NCBI RefSeq assembly: GCF_013366925.1
Contig: NZ_JAALDK010000001.1
Coordinates: 1,805,089 to 1,869,088 of the forward strand
Source of the DNA: Paraburkholderia youngii
Lineage (GTDB): Bacteria; Pseudomonadota; Gammaproteobacteria; Burkholderiales; Burkholderiaceae
Length of the DNA: 64,000 nt
Reading direction: 5' to 3'
Of this stretch, positions 27,096 to 35,825 are shown piece after piece (positions within the stretch are counted from its first letter, which is position 1; every line of letters starts with the position of its first letter). Under the pieces are notes generated by a model. It had not been told where the DNA came from. It made no database searches and saw nothing but the letters and a program-made list of their open reading frames with translations. Position numbers and translations under genes: made by a program.

Positions 27096-28076
27096 TCAAG
27101 AATGTGCAGATTGAAGCCACGGCTGCGTGTCGCCGACCATGGCGACGCGACCGCCGTCGAGTGAATCCATGTAGATGCCGAATCTCCCGCGTTCGGTCTC
27201 ATGGACGTAGCGTCGCAACATCGCGCGGATCTCTTGCGACGCGATGTTCTCGAAGGGAAGCTGGTTCATCGTGAAGAAGCAGAACTGCTCCGGCAGTCCG
27301 CAACTTCCATAGGGACGGGCAATCCTGGCGCGATAGATCAGGTATCCGGGATCGTTGTCGGCAACGTCGAACACCGAGTACAGGAACGTGTCATAGGGCT
27401 CGAGCGCGAGTTCACCACCACCGGCAAGGGGAAGCCGCCCCTCCCTGATGCGGCTCGTCGCGCTTGGCAGTACCCAGCCTCCCTTGCCATCCCGTGCAAG
27501 CAACAGACTGCCGTCGGCCTCGATGAGGTAACCGACGATCATGTCGTGCGAAGACAGCCAACCCGGCGGCAGCGGATCTTTGACCTGTGCGTATCGGCCG
27601 CGGCAGAAACCGAGCGGGTCCGCGGGGCTCGTGCCGAATGCCTGAATGCGACCCACCAGGATGGCGTGATCACCGGCATCGACGAGGCTATGAACCGTGC
27701 AGTCGAACCACGTCAGGCAATCGGTGAGTACGGGCGCGCCTGTGTGCACGGCGTCGTGGACAACCGATGCGAACTTGTCGGCAGATTTGGACGCGAAAAG
27801 ATTCGAGACATCGACCTGCCCGTCGTGCAGAAGGTTGACTGCAAAATGCCCGCTCTGCTGGAACACGGGGTAGCTCGATGCACCCTTGCCGATACACACC
27901 AGCAGCAACGGCGGGTCGAGAGAGACAGACGTGAAGGAATTAGCCGTCATGCCGCGCGGACGGCCTTCCGCATCACGCGTCGTGATGACCGTCACCCCCG
28001 TGACGAAGGTGCCGAAAGCACGGCGCAACGCCACGGGATCGATTGGTTTGACCTGTTCTCCGGCGTCCTTTTGCAT
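27096..28076 (-). CDS. Flavin reductase with an extra C-terminal Nudix-like domain
   Basis: The N-terminal half (residues 1-165) is a flavin reductase-like fold: LRRAFGTFVTGVTVITTRDA, RGMTANSFTSVSLDPPLLLV, SGHFAVNLLHDGQ and HAILVGRIQAFGTS. The second half (about 175-320) begins MIVGYLIEADGSLLLARDGK and GGWVLPSATSR, like the first strands of a Nudix fold, but I cannot see a canonical Nudix box. Usual flavin reductases end near 170 residues, so this is a two-domain version. ATG 28076 is preferred (GAGG upstream) over the in-frame GTG 28085. First gene of the nine-gene operon; it should feed FMNH2 to the monooxygenase. Confidence 0.75.
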   Translation of the reverse strand: MQKDAGEQVKPIDPVALRRAFGTFVTGVTVITTRDAEGRPRGMTANSFTSVSLDPPLLLVCIGKGASSYPVFQQSGHFAVNLLHDGQVDVSNLFASKSADKFASVVHDAVHTGAPVLTDCLTWFDCTVHSLVDAGDHAILVGRIQAFGTSPADPLGFCRGRYAQVKDPLPPGWLSSHDMIVGYLIEADGSLLLARDGKGGWVLPSATSRIREGRLPLAGGGELALEPYDTFLYSVFDVADNDPGYLIYRARIARPYGSCGLPEQFCFFTMNQLPFENIASQEIRAMLRRYVHETERGRFGIYMDSLDGGRVAMVGDTQPWLQSAHS

Positions 28077-28138
28077 TCCCGTCACCTCAAAACGTGTTTG
28101 TCTTGAGGTGAACGATATGTGATGAAAATCCGGGCTTC

Positions 28139-28157
28139 TTCCTCTGTCCCGGAGGAA
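28139..28157. promoter_or_regulatory. Inverted repeat TTCCTC-N7-GAGGAA upstream of the catabolic operon
   Basis: TTCCTC (28139-28144) and GAGGAA (28152-28157) lie about 65 bp upstream of the flavin reductase start. A closely similar pair stands upstream of the regulator and the divergent DUF1185 gene (30062-30081). Inference: operator of the PucR-type regulator. Confidence 0.4.
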
Positions 28158-28221
28158 AACCGCAATTAATTAGTATCGTTTTGTAGGCAGGGTTTTCACG
28201 GACGCATAGGGCACGATCGAC

Positions 28222-30003
28222 TCAGTGGGTTCCCGTCAGTTGATGAAGGTGAATCGCCAGCTCGACGGCGAACCGCCGTTCAGGCGACTCGACGTCGATG
28301 TGAAAAAGCTCGTTGATACGTGACAGGCGGTAGCGCAGTGTCGTGACGTGCAAGCCCATCTCGTTGGCGCAGAGTTGACTGCGACATCCCGAGCGCAGAT
28401 AAGCCGAGAGTGTTTGCAGATAATCCGAGCGGGTGCGTTTGTCGTATTCGATCAGCTTGCCGATCGCACCGTCGACGAAAATCCGAACGTCTGCAGAATC
28501 CGCTGCACCCATCAGGATGGGAACAGGGCCGAGATCGGGCATCCGCAGGAAGCCGGTTTTTCCATAGTTCCGGGCAACCCGGATCATCCGCCAGCATCGC
28601 TCCCATTCCTGCGCCAGAGGTTCCATTCCCTCGAAGCGTTCGCCAAGTACGACGATTGGCGCACATCCAAAGGTCCCGGAGACCGCATCCGAGATTTGCT
28701 GCCCGAGCCTCGTCAATGCGGTAGCCTCGGAATCTTCTTCGTCGGGGAGCAGGCAGACAAGTCCACTGCCAACCATCACGACGTGCATCGTGATGTTCTG
28801 CTGCCTTGCGAGCATGGTGACCGTTCTATGGCCCTCGACGGTGAGATTGGTGCCTTGACCAGCCGGGCCCGGAAAGTCGATCACGATCATCCGAAGCGGC
28901 GCGGTGAGGGCGAGACCAAGATGCCGTGCTCGCCCCAATACGTCGTCCTCACTGCGCCAGCGACGCTCCACGATTTCGAAGAACAGTTCGGTGAGCGTGC
29001 GCGTCTCTATGCGGAAGCGGATCACGCTGCGCATCAGTTGAACGCTCAGGGCGAAGCTGACGCTCTCGAGCATCAGCTTCTGCAGGTCCGAGGGTTTGCC
29101 CTCGCCGAACGTCAGCAGGGCTCCCACCAGTTCATCGTCGATGGTGAGCGGCTGGATCGTGGCTTCGACAGAGCTTCCCTGTCCGATCGGCAGCACCACG
29201 GATGACTTGCGCTGAAACTCGATCGCATCACGCACGATCGGAACGAATTCCCGGCCTCCGGCACCCGTCAGCCATTTGGCCCATGCTGCGTCGTCGTAGA
29301 TGGAGGGAAGAGGCGATCCCGATCCGAGGAGGTAGTTCGAGAAGAAATCCACGACCAGCACAGGCCCGTCAAGCAGGTCGCCGAGCGACACGGTCAAGGT
29401 CGCCAATGACTCACCCGCCAGAACCTCTCTGAGCAACGTGCGTTGCGATTCGATGATGCGCTGAAGCTGCTCATTGGCCTGCGTTTGCGCCCGATGACGA
29501 TGCGCCCGCTCGACCGCGATCGCGCCGAGTTGCACAACCGCCGACATGAACGCGAGGTCCTCCTCGCCTACTTCGCGTACGGCGCGCGACGCAACCGTCA
29601 GTACCATTGGCCGACCTGCCGTATCGCTGCTGGTCATCGGCAGGACCAGAACGGTGCGGTAACCGCGTACCTTGGCTTCGCGTCGATAACCCGGGAATTG
29701 TGTCGTTTCGAGTGCGTCGCGAATATAGACGGGCTCGCGCGTCTGCAATGCGATCAGACAAGGACTCGTCGCCAACTCCCAGCGATCCTCGGTCTGCTGC
29801 GGCAGCATGCTCGACTCATACCGGGTCAGAACAAGCGCATAGCCGTGAGCGAGGTCGACAGACATGATCGAGCCAAGATGCCATGCGCCCTGCTCGCAGG
29901 CCGAGCGGATCAAACCGGCCAATAGCTCGTCGATGTTCTCGTCCGCACTGATCTGGCTGGCAACCCGGCTCAGCGCCATGACCTGTTTCTGCTGATCGGA
30001 CAT
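28222..30003 (-). CDS. PucR/CdaR-type transcriptional regulator with GAF domain
   Basis: From ATG 30003 (AGGAGGGG just upstream) the 593-residue protein has an N-terminal GAF-like sensor (residues about 15-165: LLAGLIRSACEQGAWHLGSI, RTVLVLPMTSSDTAGRP). A helical linker and a middle GGDEF-like/PucR domain follow (LRMIVIDFPGPAGQ, VCLLPDEEDS, RNYGKTGFL). It ends in the PucR C-terminal HTH (LQTLSAYLRSGCRSQLCANE, LHVTTLRYRLSRINELFHID). Such regulators activate catabolic genes in response to substrate. It is encoded just upstream of the catabolic operon and divergent from the DUF1185 gene. Confidence 0.8.
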   Translation of the reverse strand: MSDQQKQVMALSRVASQISADENIDELLAGLIRSACEQGAWHLGSIMSVDLAHGYALVLTRYESSMLPQQTEDRWELATSPCLIALQTREPVYIRDALETTQFPGYRREAKVRGYRTVLVLPMTSSDTAGRPMVLTVASRAVREVGEEDLAFMSAVVQLGAIAVERAHRHRAQTQANEQLQRIIESQRTLLREVLAGESLATLTVSLGDLLDGPVLVVDFFSNYLLGSGSPLPSIYDDAAWAKWLTGAGGREFVPIVRDAIEFQRKSSVVLPIGQGSSVEATIQPLTIDDELVGALLTFGEGKPSDLQKLMLESVSFALSVQLMRSVIRFRIETRTLTELFFEIVERRWRSEDDVLGRARHLGLALTAPLRMIVIDFPGPAGQGTNLTVEGHRTVTMLARQQNITMHVVMVGSGLVCLLPDEEDSEATALTRLGQQISDAVSGTFGCAPIVVLGERFEGMEPLAQEWERCWRMIRVARNYGKTGFLRMPDLGPVPILMGAADSADVRIFVDGAIGKLIEYDKRTRSDYLQTLSAYLRSGCRSQLCANEMGLHVTTLRYRLSRINELFHIDVESPERRFAVELAIHLHQLTGTH

Positions 30004-30061
30004 CGTCCCCTCCTGTGTTTCCGAGGAAATTACACGAAACCGTAGGAAAGAAAAAAAGAAT

Positions 30062-30081
30062 CTTCCTGCGAAGCGAGGAAG
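30062..30081. promoter_or_regulatory. Inverted repeat CTTCCT-N8-AGGAAG between divergent genes
   Basis: CTTCCT (30062-30067) and AGGAAG (30076-30081) lie in the 159-bp gap between the regulator and DUF1185 gene. A second palindrome-like TTTCCGAGGAAA occurs near 30018-30029. The half-site TTCCT/AGGAA also appears upstream of the nine-gene operon, suggesting one regulator controls both. Confidence 0.4.
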
Positions 30082-30162
30082 ACACGTCGCGCGACGATGC
30101 ATAGCATTGATGCGTGCTCGTTCCCGAGCCGATCTCAAGCCCAACGCACCAGGAGACTTCCA

Positions 30163-30753
30163 GTGAGCGCCGAACTTCGAAAAATCGCGACCTTCATCGA
30201 GACAACCTACGTCGAAGGGGGTAAGGCAGCGGGAAAGCCCGTCACGACGGTCATCGTGGCGGCAGTGATTCGCAACCCGTGGGCCGGACAGGGTTTCGTT
30301 GAAGACCTGCGGGCCGAAATTCTCGCGTCGGCACCCTCTCTCGGGGAAACCCTGACGCGACAACTGACAGACCTCATGCCCGCCGAACGGGTACAGGCGT
30401 ATGGGAAAGCGGCCGTGGTCGGCGTGAACGGCGAAATCGAGCACGCGTCGGCGTTGATCCATACACTGCGCTTCGGCAACGTGTTTCGCCACGCCGTCGA
30501 AGGCACCGCCTTTCTGAGCTTCACCAATACGCGTGTCGGACCAGGCGCCCTGATTTCAGTGCCGATGATCCACAAATCGGAAACCGGTAAGCGCTCTCAC
30601 TTCATTACGAGCACCTTCCAGATTGCAGATGCGCCCGGCCCAGACGAAATCGTGATCGCGATCGGCGCCTCCGACGGCGGACGGGTCCATCCCCGAATCG
30701 CAGACCGCTTCCAGGATATGGAAGAGATGGCCAACGAACAGGCGTCCACCTGA
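30163..30753 (+). CDS. DUF1185 'amino acid synthesis' family protein
   Basis: GTG at 30163 with AGGAG 7 nt upstream gives a 196-residue protein: LRKIATFIETTYVEGGKAAG, VIVAAVIRNPWAGQGFVEDL, VQAYGKAAVVGVNGEIEHAS and GNVFRHAVEGTAFLSFTNTR. This is the DUF1185 family, named for amino-acid synthesis but of unproven function; members often sit in heterocycle-catabolic clusters. It is first in a plus-strand unit with the hydroxyacid dehydrogenase gene and lies opposite the PucR-type regulator, so it probably belongs to the same pathway. Confidence 0.75.
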   Translation: MSAELRKIATFIETTYVEGGKAAGKPVTTVIVAAVIRNPWAGQGFVEDLRAEILASAPSLGETLTRQLTDLMPAERVQAYGKAAVVGVNGEIEHASALIHTLRFGNVFRHAVEGTAFLSFTNTRVGPGALISVPMIHKSETGKRSHFITSTFQIADAPGPDEIVIAIGASDGGRVHPRIADRFQDMEEMANEQAST

Positions 30754-30794
30754 GCTTACGTCGCATCGCAACGCCCACGCGAAAGAGATCAACC

Positions 30795-31739
30795 ATGACA
30801 GGCCCGATTGCGTTTATTAGCAGCATGCCGTCCGAGGTACAGGACAGCTACCTCGCATCGCTCCGCGCGGCCATGCCGGGTGAGAACATCGTTCCCTTTG
30901 ATCTGCTCACGGACGCGCAGCGTCAACGGGTCGACATCGCGGTGGTCGCGAGACCCGATCCTGTCAAAGTCGCCGCCCTGCCCAAGCTCGCATGGATCCA
31001 GAGCATGTGGGCAGGCGTCGACCAACTCCTGCCCGCGCTTGGGAGCAAAGCGCCGCCAGTCGTGAGATTGATCGACCCGGAAATGTCGCGAACGATGTCC
31101 GAAGCCGTACTCGCATGGACGTACTTCCTTCAACGGGACATGTCTGCGTACGCCCGCCAGCAAGCGAGATTGCTCTGGAGGCAGTTGCCATACCGCAAAC
31201 CATCTCAAGTCAGCGTCGGTCTACTGGGTATGGGTGAACTTGGAACCGCTGCGGCAGTCCGTCTGGCGGACGCAGGGTTTAAGGTGCGCGGCTGGAGTCG
31301 CTCGACAAAGCGCCTGCCTGGCATCGAGACCTGTTCCGGCGAGAGCGGGCTCGATCTCATACTGCGCGAGAGCGACATCGTCGTGTGCCTGTTACCTCTC
31401 ACACCGCAGACGCAGGGCTTGCTAAATATCGAGCGACTGACTCAAATGAAGCGAGGCGCTGCGCTTATCAACTTCTCGCGCGGGCCAATTCTTGTCGAGA
31501 ACGATCTGCTCACGATGCTCGAGCGTGAACATATCTCGCACGCAGTGCTGGACGTCTTCAGTGTCGAACCGTTGCCGCAAGAATCCGGATTGTGGCGCCA
31601 TTCATCGGTCACTGTGCTGCCGCACATTTCAGCGCCGACGGACAACGAAACAGCCGCCACCGTGTTCGCCGACAATGTTCGCGCGTATCGGAGTGGCGGG
31701 CGCATCCCCGCCAATGTCGACTTGACTCGCGGTTACTGA
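30795..31739 (+). CDS. D-2-hydroxyacid dehydrogenase, glyoxylate/hydroxypyruvate reductase A-like
   Basis: The 314-residue enzyme has the NAD(P) loop GLLGMGELGTAAAVRLADAG and then RGWSRSTKRLPGIE, with the catalytic Arg in INFSRGPILVENDLL, Glu in VFSVEPLPQESGLW and His in VTVLPHISAPTD. This is the GhrA-type subfamily that reduces glyoxylate or hydroxypyruvate. It follows the DUF1185 gene by 41 bp and probably shares its transcript. The role in the local pathway could be handling a 2-oxo acid product; not proven. Confidence 0.8.
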   Translation: MTGPIAFISSMPSEVQDSYLASLRAAMPGENIVPFDLLTDAQRQRVDIAVVARPDPVKVAALPKLAWIQSMWAGVDQLLPALGSKAPPVVRLIDPEMSRTMSEAVLAWTYFLQRDMSAYARQQARLLWRQLPYRKPSQVSVGLLGMGELGTAAAVRLADAGFKVRGWSRSTKRLPGIETCSGESGLDLILRESDIVVCLLPLTPQTQGLLNIERLTQMKRGAALINFSRGPILVENDLLTMLEREHISHAVLDVFSVEPLPQESGLWRHSSVTVLPHISAPTDNETAATVFADNVRAYRSGGRIPANVDLTRGY

Positions 31740-31815
31740 CCTGGCATGCAGCGTCTCCACCTCCGCTCCTTGCCATGACATCGCGTATTTCCGTTTTGTC
31801 GACCGAAGGCCGCAC

Positions 31816-32295
31816 ATGCTGAAGCTTGATCGCTACGATATCGCAATCTTGCAGATCCTCGCCCGCGAAGGGCGCATAACCAAATCGCGATTGGCCGAAG
31901 CGATCCATCTCTCTATTTCGCCTGCCTGGGAACGCGTCCGTCGGCTCGAAGAAGGTGGAATTATCCGCGGCTACCGGGCAGAGTTCGATTGGGTTGGCGC
32001 AGTTGATATCAGCCATATCATCGTCGAGGTGACACTCTCGCGGCATACCGCTTACGACCTGCATCGCTTCGAGACACGCATGTGTTCCGCGCCAGAAGTT
32101 GTGCAGTGCTATGCGACGGGGGGTGGCATCGACTACATCGTGCACACGGTCACACGAAACATAGATGACTATCAGCGCTTCATCGACGCAATGCTTTTGG
32201 ATGATCTCGGCATTGAGCGCTACTTTACCTACGTCGTGACGAAGATGGTCAAACAGGTCACCTGCAACGTGCCTGAGTGGATCGCATTGGATTGA
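31816..32295 (+). CDS. Lrp/AsnC family transcriptional regulator
   Basis: A 159-residue protein: winged HTH at residues 1-60 (LDRYDIAILQILAREGRITK, LSISPAWERVRRLEEGGIIR) followed by the ligand-sensing RAM domain (HIIVEVTLSRHTAYDLHRFE, VVQCYATGGGIDYIVHTVTR). Members bind amino acids or related effectors. It lies about 75 bp after the hydroxyacid dehydrogenase gene, same strand, so it may be cotranscribed and act on this region. The gene is complete. Confidence 0.85.
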   Translation: MLKLDRYDIAILQILAREGRITKSRLAEAIHLSISPAWERVRRLEEGGIIRGYRAEFDWVGAVDISHIIVEVTLSRHTAYDLHRFETRMCSAPEVVQCYATGGGIDYIVHTVTRNIDDYQRFIDAMLLDDLGIERYFTYVVTKMVKQVTCNVPEWIALD

Positions 32296-32629
32296 TCTCG
32301 TGTGGGCGAGGGGTATCGGACTCTGCATGCCGTTCGTGCACGTCAACATCGCTTTCACGGTTGCATTCGCGGCAGCAAGTAGGCCGCTCACGAAAACAGG
32401 GGCAAGATCGCGGACGCGTTGGACAGACGCTGAGACACAGAATCTTGGAACTGCTCGCCAACACCACATTGGTAAGAAAACGCGGCTTAACTCATTTTCA
32501 GAGCATCGTTGATTATCGGGACATGTCCAGTGCACACATCAACTGTGCCCGCCTACCTCGGACTTGCGCGCCAACGTCCCCCGGGCAAGCGTGCCGCCGC
32601 ACGGGAGCCGGGCGACGCGACGCGCCAAT
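32296..32629. other. Gap without a recognisable gene
   Basis: Open frames exist on both strands but none has a Shine-Dalgarno sequence with a family signature. The stretch leads into gene relics (HU and EamA fragments), suggesting an eroded zone between two functional blocks. Confidence 0.4.
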
Positions 32630-32760
32630 TCACGCACCGTTCACTGCCTCCTTGAACGCCTTGCCCGCAGTGAACTTGACCGTCTTCGCCGCAGCGATCT
32701 GGATCGGCGCCGGTCGCCGGATTGCGGCTGACCCGCGTAGCACGCGCGCCGGTCGAAAAC
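32630..32760 (-). pseudogene. C-terminal relic of an HU-type DNA-binding protein
   Basis: The minus strand reads TGARATRVSRNPATGA in one frame and, after a slip, PIQIAAAKTVKFTAGKAFKE followed by AVNGA and a stop at 32630. This is the arm and C-terminal helix of an HU/IHF-like histone protein. The N-terminal half is missing and the frame is broken, so it is a relic. Confidence 0.65.
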
Positions 32761-32811
32761 GCTTCACAGCCCTGATAGCGAGCATCGCACTAGCGTAGCT
32801 TTTATGGGTCG

Positions 32812-33104
32812 ATCAGGCTGCTCTTCTTCCCGCAATTCATGACGTGAGGGCGGGAAGCTGGCTATTGGTCATTTTGATGGCGTCGCTTGCCACTTCGGGT
32901 CATCTCCTTATGCTTCAGGCGTTGCGAAGAACGCCGCTTGCTGTGCTGACTCCGTTCGGCTATGCGCAGCTTGCCTTCGCCACATTCTTTGGCTGGCTGC
33001 TGTTCGGTAAGATTCCAGACTTGTGGACCATCGTAGGGATGGCTGTAATCGCGATCAGCGGAATCGGCACGATGGTCGTGCATGCGTCACCTCGAGGCCA
33101 GTAA
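32812..33104 (+). pseudogene. 3' fragment of an EamA/DMT-family transporter
   Basis: About 97 residues of the last membrane helices remain: SWLLVILMASLATSGHLLML, LRRTPLAVLTPFGYAQLAFA, TFFGWLLFGKIPDLWTIVGM and AVIAISGIGTMVVHASP. Full EamA permeases have ten helices and about 300 residues; the first two thirds are absent and the frame opens without a normal start. It directly abuts the HU relic, pointing to a deletion join. Confidence 0.6.
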
Positions 33105-33708
33105 TCACCTTTCTTGCTTGTTGTTTTGCGGGATTTTGAACGGGATATGACTTCCAGGCCGCCGGCAATCCCCGCTGGATTGGCTGCACTACTCGCCAGC
33201 TGTCGTCGGGTTCGCTGCAGGTCGGCCGTTGTCGATCGGGAGTGTGCGTTTGCTGATCCGGCAAGCTGCCGCGTGGCCGCTCGATGCCTCCACCGTCGGC
33301 AATCCGCCACATTGCTGACGTGAAACCGAGTGCGCACCAATGTCGGCTTTGGCCGAATTCTGTGCGTAGCTCCTCCGTCAGGTCTCTGAGTACAGCAGCC
33401 ATATGCCGAGCAAGCTGACCGGCAAGTGCTCGACCATACCTAACCTTCAGGTATCGCATCCGTCAGGCGGCAACGAGTCGGCGAAACCCTGTCATCGTTC
33501 GACAACGCACACTACCCTCGCACAGACATTCCGCCGGACTTATACGCTTGGTCTGTCGAACGCGTATTACCGGCTGCTCGATAAACTCGGTGCCGTCAGG
33601 GGTGTGCCCACGCCGGCGTCTGTCTGGATTGTCTTGAATGGGCCAGCCCTGATTGAACCCAAACTGCAAGGTGGCGCGGCGAAACACGTGGCCATCCGAG
33701 ATTAAGCT
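33105..33708. other. About 600 bp without a recognisable gene
   Basis: Several 60-135 codon frames overlap on both strands; none shows a family motif or convincing ribosome-binding site. A plus-strand frame (33403-33705) contains AYYRLLDKLGAVRGVPTPAS but I could not link it to a family. Treat as non-coding or eroded. Confidence 0.35.
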
Positions 33709-34155
33709 TCAGGGCCGTTTAAAAACCAGAAGGCGCATTTCCACTCGCTGACAAAGCTCACCTTGCTGGTTCATCGTGTCGCTGCGGACTGTCGCGATGC
33801 CGCGGTCGGGTTTGGAACGCGACGGCGCGATCTCCAGGACGGTGCTGACGACATGCAGGACATCGTTCGGGCGAGTGGGTCTTGGCCACGCGATTTCGCC
33901 GCTCGCACCAATAATGCCACCCGCAATCGGCAGGCTCTGAACGAGAAGTTTCATGGTGATCGCTGCCGTGTGCCAGCCGCTCGCTGCAAGCCCCGCAAAG
34001 AAGGAGCGTTGAGCCGCTTCCTCGTCCAGATGGAAAGGTTGGGGATCGAACTGTCGCGCGAAGGCGTGTATCTGGTCGACATCGAGTTTATGCTCCGCGC
34101 TTTTGTACACCGCACCCACGGCGAGATCTTCCAGATACAGAGTCTCTGATTTCAT
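33709..34155 (-). CDS. MaoC-like dehydratase (hot-dog fold)
   Basis: The 148-residue protein from ATG 34155 (AGGAG, 6 nt) contains the MaoC hydratase signature: FARQFDPQPFHLDEEAAQRS with the catalytic Asp/His pair, then GLAASGWHTAAITMKLL and RPTRPNDVLHVVSTVLE. It would hydrate or dehydrate an enoyl-CoA or similar unsaturated acid in the cytosol. Neighbours are an epoxide hydrolase (same strand, 177 bp upstream) and non-coding DNA. Confidence 0.8.
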   Translation of the reverse strand: MKSETLYLEDLAVGAVYKSAEHKLDVDQIHAFARQFDPQPFHLDEEAAQRSFFAGLAASGWHTAAITMKLLVQSLPIAGGIIGASGEIAWPRPTRPNDVLHVVSTVLEIAPSRSKPDRGIATVRSDTMNQQGELCQRVEMRLLVFKRP

Positions 34156-34332
34156 GCGTTACTCCTGAAACGTTTTATTCGCTGATATTGGCTCTTCGAA
34201 CGCCCCTTCTGTGGTGACGTTCGACCTTGATGGTGCTATCCCTATCCGAAGGATAGTCTTGCGCGGAGAATCCGAGAGTGGCCCGGGGGCCTCGCCGCTA
34301 GCGACTTCGAAGCCGGTCGCACTGCCTGCCCA

Positions 34333-35691
34333 TTAGCTGCGCAGCGGCCGCAGACCCGCCCGAACTTCCTGCGCGAGTAGCAGGGGCTCCTCCCAGGCGG
34401 CGAAATGGCCGCCCCGTTCAGGCCGGTTGTAATAGATGAGGTCGTGGTAAGCCTGCTCTGTCCAACTGAGCGGCGCCTGATAGTTCTCACCGGGAAACGC
34501 GCTGACGGCAGCCGGCACGGAAACATTCGCTGCAACGAGGTAGTTGAAGTGGGCCGTTTCCCAATAGAATCGGGCCGCCGACACGCCCGTGTTGGTCAGC
34601 CAGTAAAGCGTGATGTTGTCGAGGACGTCATCGCGTGTGATGGCACCGGCTGAATGCCCGTTGACCGTGCGCCCTAGCACGGCCGAGGTGATCGTTGCCG
34701 CCGGCTGGCCATAAGCATCGCCGTGATCGAGCAGCCAGCCTGCCAGCGCAATCGGAGAATCGGCCAGTCCATAGAGGCTTTGCGGACGAGTCGCCATCTC
34801 GAACGCGTAGGCGCGGCGCTTCTTGAAATTGACGCTCAATTGCTCATACGCGAGCCTTTCGTCGGACGAGAGCCCTGCCGGTGACGGGTTCCCGCCCTGG
34901 ATCGCCGTGAGGATATCCGGCGGAACTGCCGCCGGGAAATTGACATGGATGCCCAGCAATCCAGGCGGCGCCTGTTTGGCCATCACATTCGACACGATAC
35001 CTCCCAGATCACCGCCCTGTGACGCAAATTTCGTATAGCCAAGACGCTGCATGAGCGTGACCCATGCGCGCGTGGTACGCTCCGGACCCCAGCCGGTCGT
35101 CGTAGGCTTGCCTGAGAAGCCATAGCCCGGCAACGACGGAACGACCAGATGGAAGGCGTCGGATGCGCTCGCGCCATAGGCGGTGGGATTGACGAGCGGA
35201 TCGATGATCTTGATCTGCTCGATGATCGAACAGGGCCACCCGTGCGATACGATCAGCGGCAATGCATTCTCATGCTTCGAGCGCACGTGCATGAAATGAA
35301 TGTCGAGCCCGTCGATCTCAGTGACGAACTGCGGCAGAGCGTTCAGGGTCGCTTCGCACTTGCGCCAGTCGTAGTCGGTCGCCCAATGGTGCGCGAGGCC
35401 CTGAAGCGTCGCGAGTTGCACGCCTTGCGAGTCGTCATCGACGGTTTCGCGCTCCGGCCATCGGGTGGCCCTGATGCGTCTTCTCAGATCTACGAGCAGC
35501 GACACGTGAACCTGCACGCGAAGGCGGCGAATTGCGTCCGTGCCGCTGCCCGTCTGCGGTTGGACATCGGTAATACCGCGGTTCGTGTGCGCAGATACAA
35601 GTGGGCTCAGAGATTGCGCGGCTACGGCTGCCGCGGCGAGGCTCACGAATTGCCGGCGGGATGTCGATTGAGGGATAAGCTTGTCTGTCAT
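34333..35691 (-). CDS. Epoxide hydrolase with Tat signal peptide
   Basis: A 452-residue protein from ATG 35691. The N-terminus STSRRQFVSLAAAAVAAQ is a twin-arginine signal, so export to the periplasm is likely. An epoxide-hydrolase N-terminal domain (LRRRIRATRWPERET, WATDYDWRKCEATLNALPQF) precedes the alpha/beta core with oxyanion motif SHGWPCSIIE, GYGFSGKP and the nucleophile Asp in ASQGGDLGGIV. A lid and C-terminal His region (ERGGHFAAWEEP) follow. It resembles microsomal-type epoxide hydrolases. An unrelated longer frame upstream is not part of it. Confidence 0.8.
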   Translation of the reverse strand: MTDKLIPQSTSRRQFVSLAAAAVAAQSLSPLVSAHTNRGITDVQPQTGSGTDAIRRLRVQVHVSLLVDLRRRIRATRWPERETVDDDSQGVQLATLQGLAHHWATDYDWRKCEATLNALPQFVTEIDGLDIHFMHVRSKHENALPLIVSHGWPCSIIEQIKIIDPLVNPTAYGASASDAFHLVVPSLPGYGFSGKPTTTGWGPERTTRAWVTLMQRLGYTKFASQGGDLGGIVSNVMAKQAPPGLLGIHVNFPAAVPPDILTAIQGGNPSPAGLSSDERLAYEQLSVNFKKRRAYAFEMATRPQSLYGLADSPIALAGWLLDHGDAYGQPAATITSAVLGRTVNGHSAGAITRDDVLDNITLYWLTNTGVSAARFYWETAHFNYLVAANVSVPAAVSAFPGENYQAPLSWTEQAYHDLIYYNRPERGGHFAAWEEPLLLAQEVRAGLRPLRS

Positions 35692-35825
35692 GCGAACTCC
35701 AGTTGACGATGAGCCTGGCGGCTGGCGCGCAAGGCACAAAAGGGAGAACCGGCGTTGACCCCTGTGGGAGTTTCGACACGCCTGGTCCATGCGGCGCATC
35801 TCCAAGGCGCGACGAACAGCCAGTC

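Noticed and set aside
25991..27274. 427-codon plus-strand frame
   Set aside because: Antisense shadow of the aldehyde dehydrogenase gene; no motifs or ribosome-binding site.
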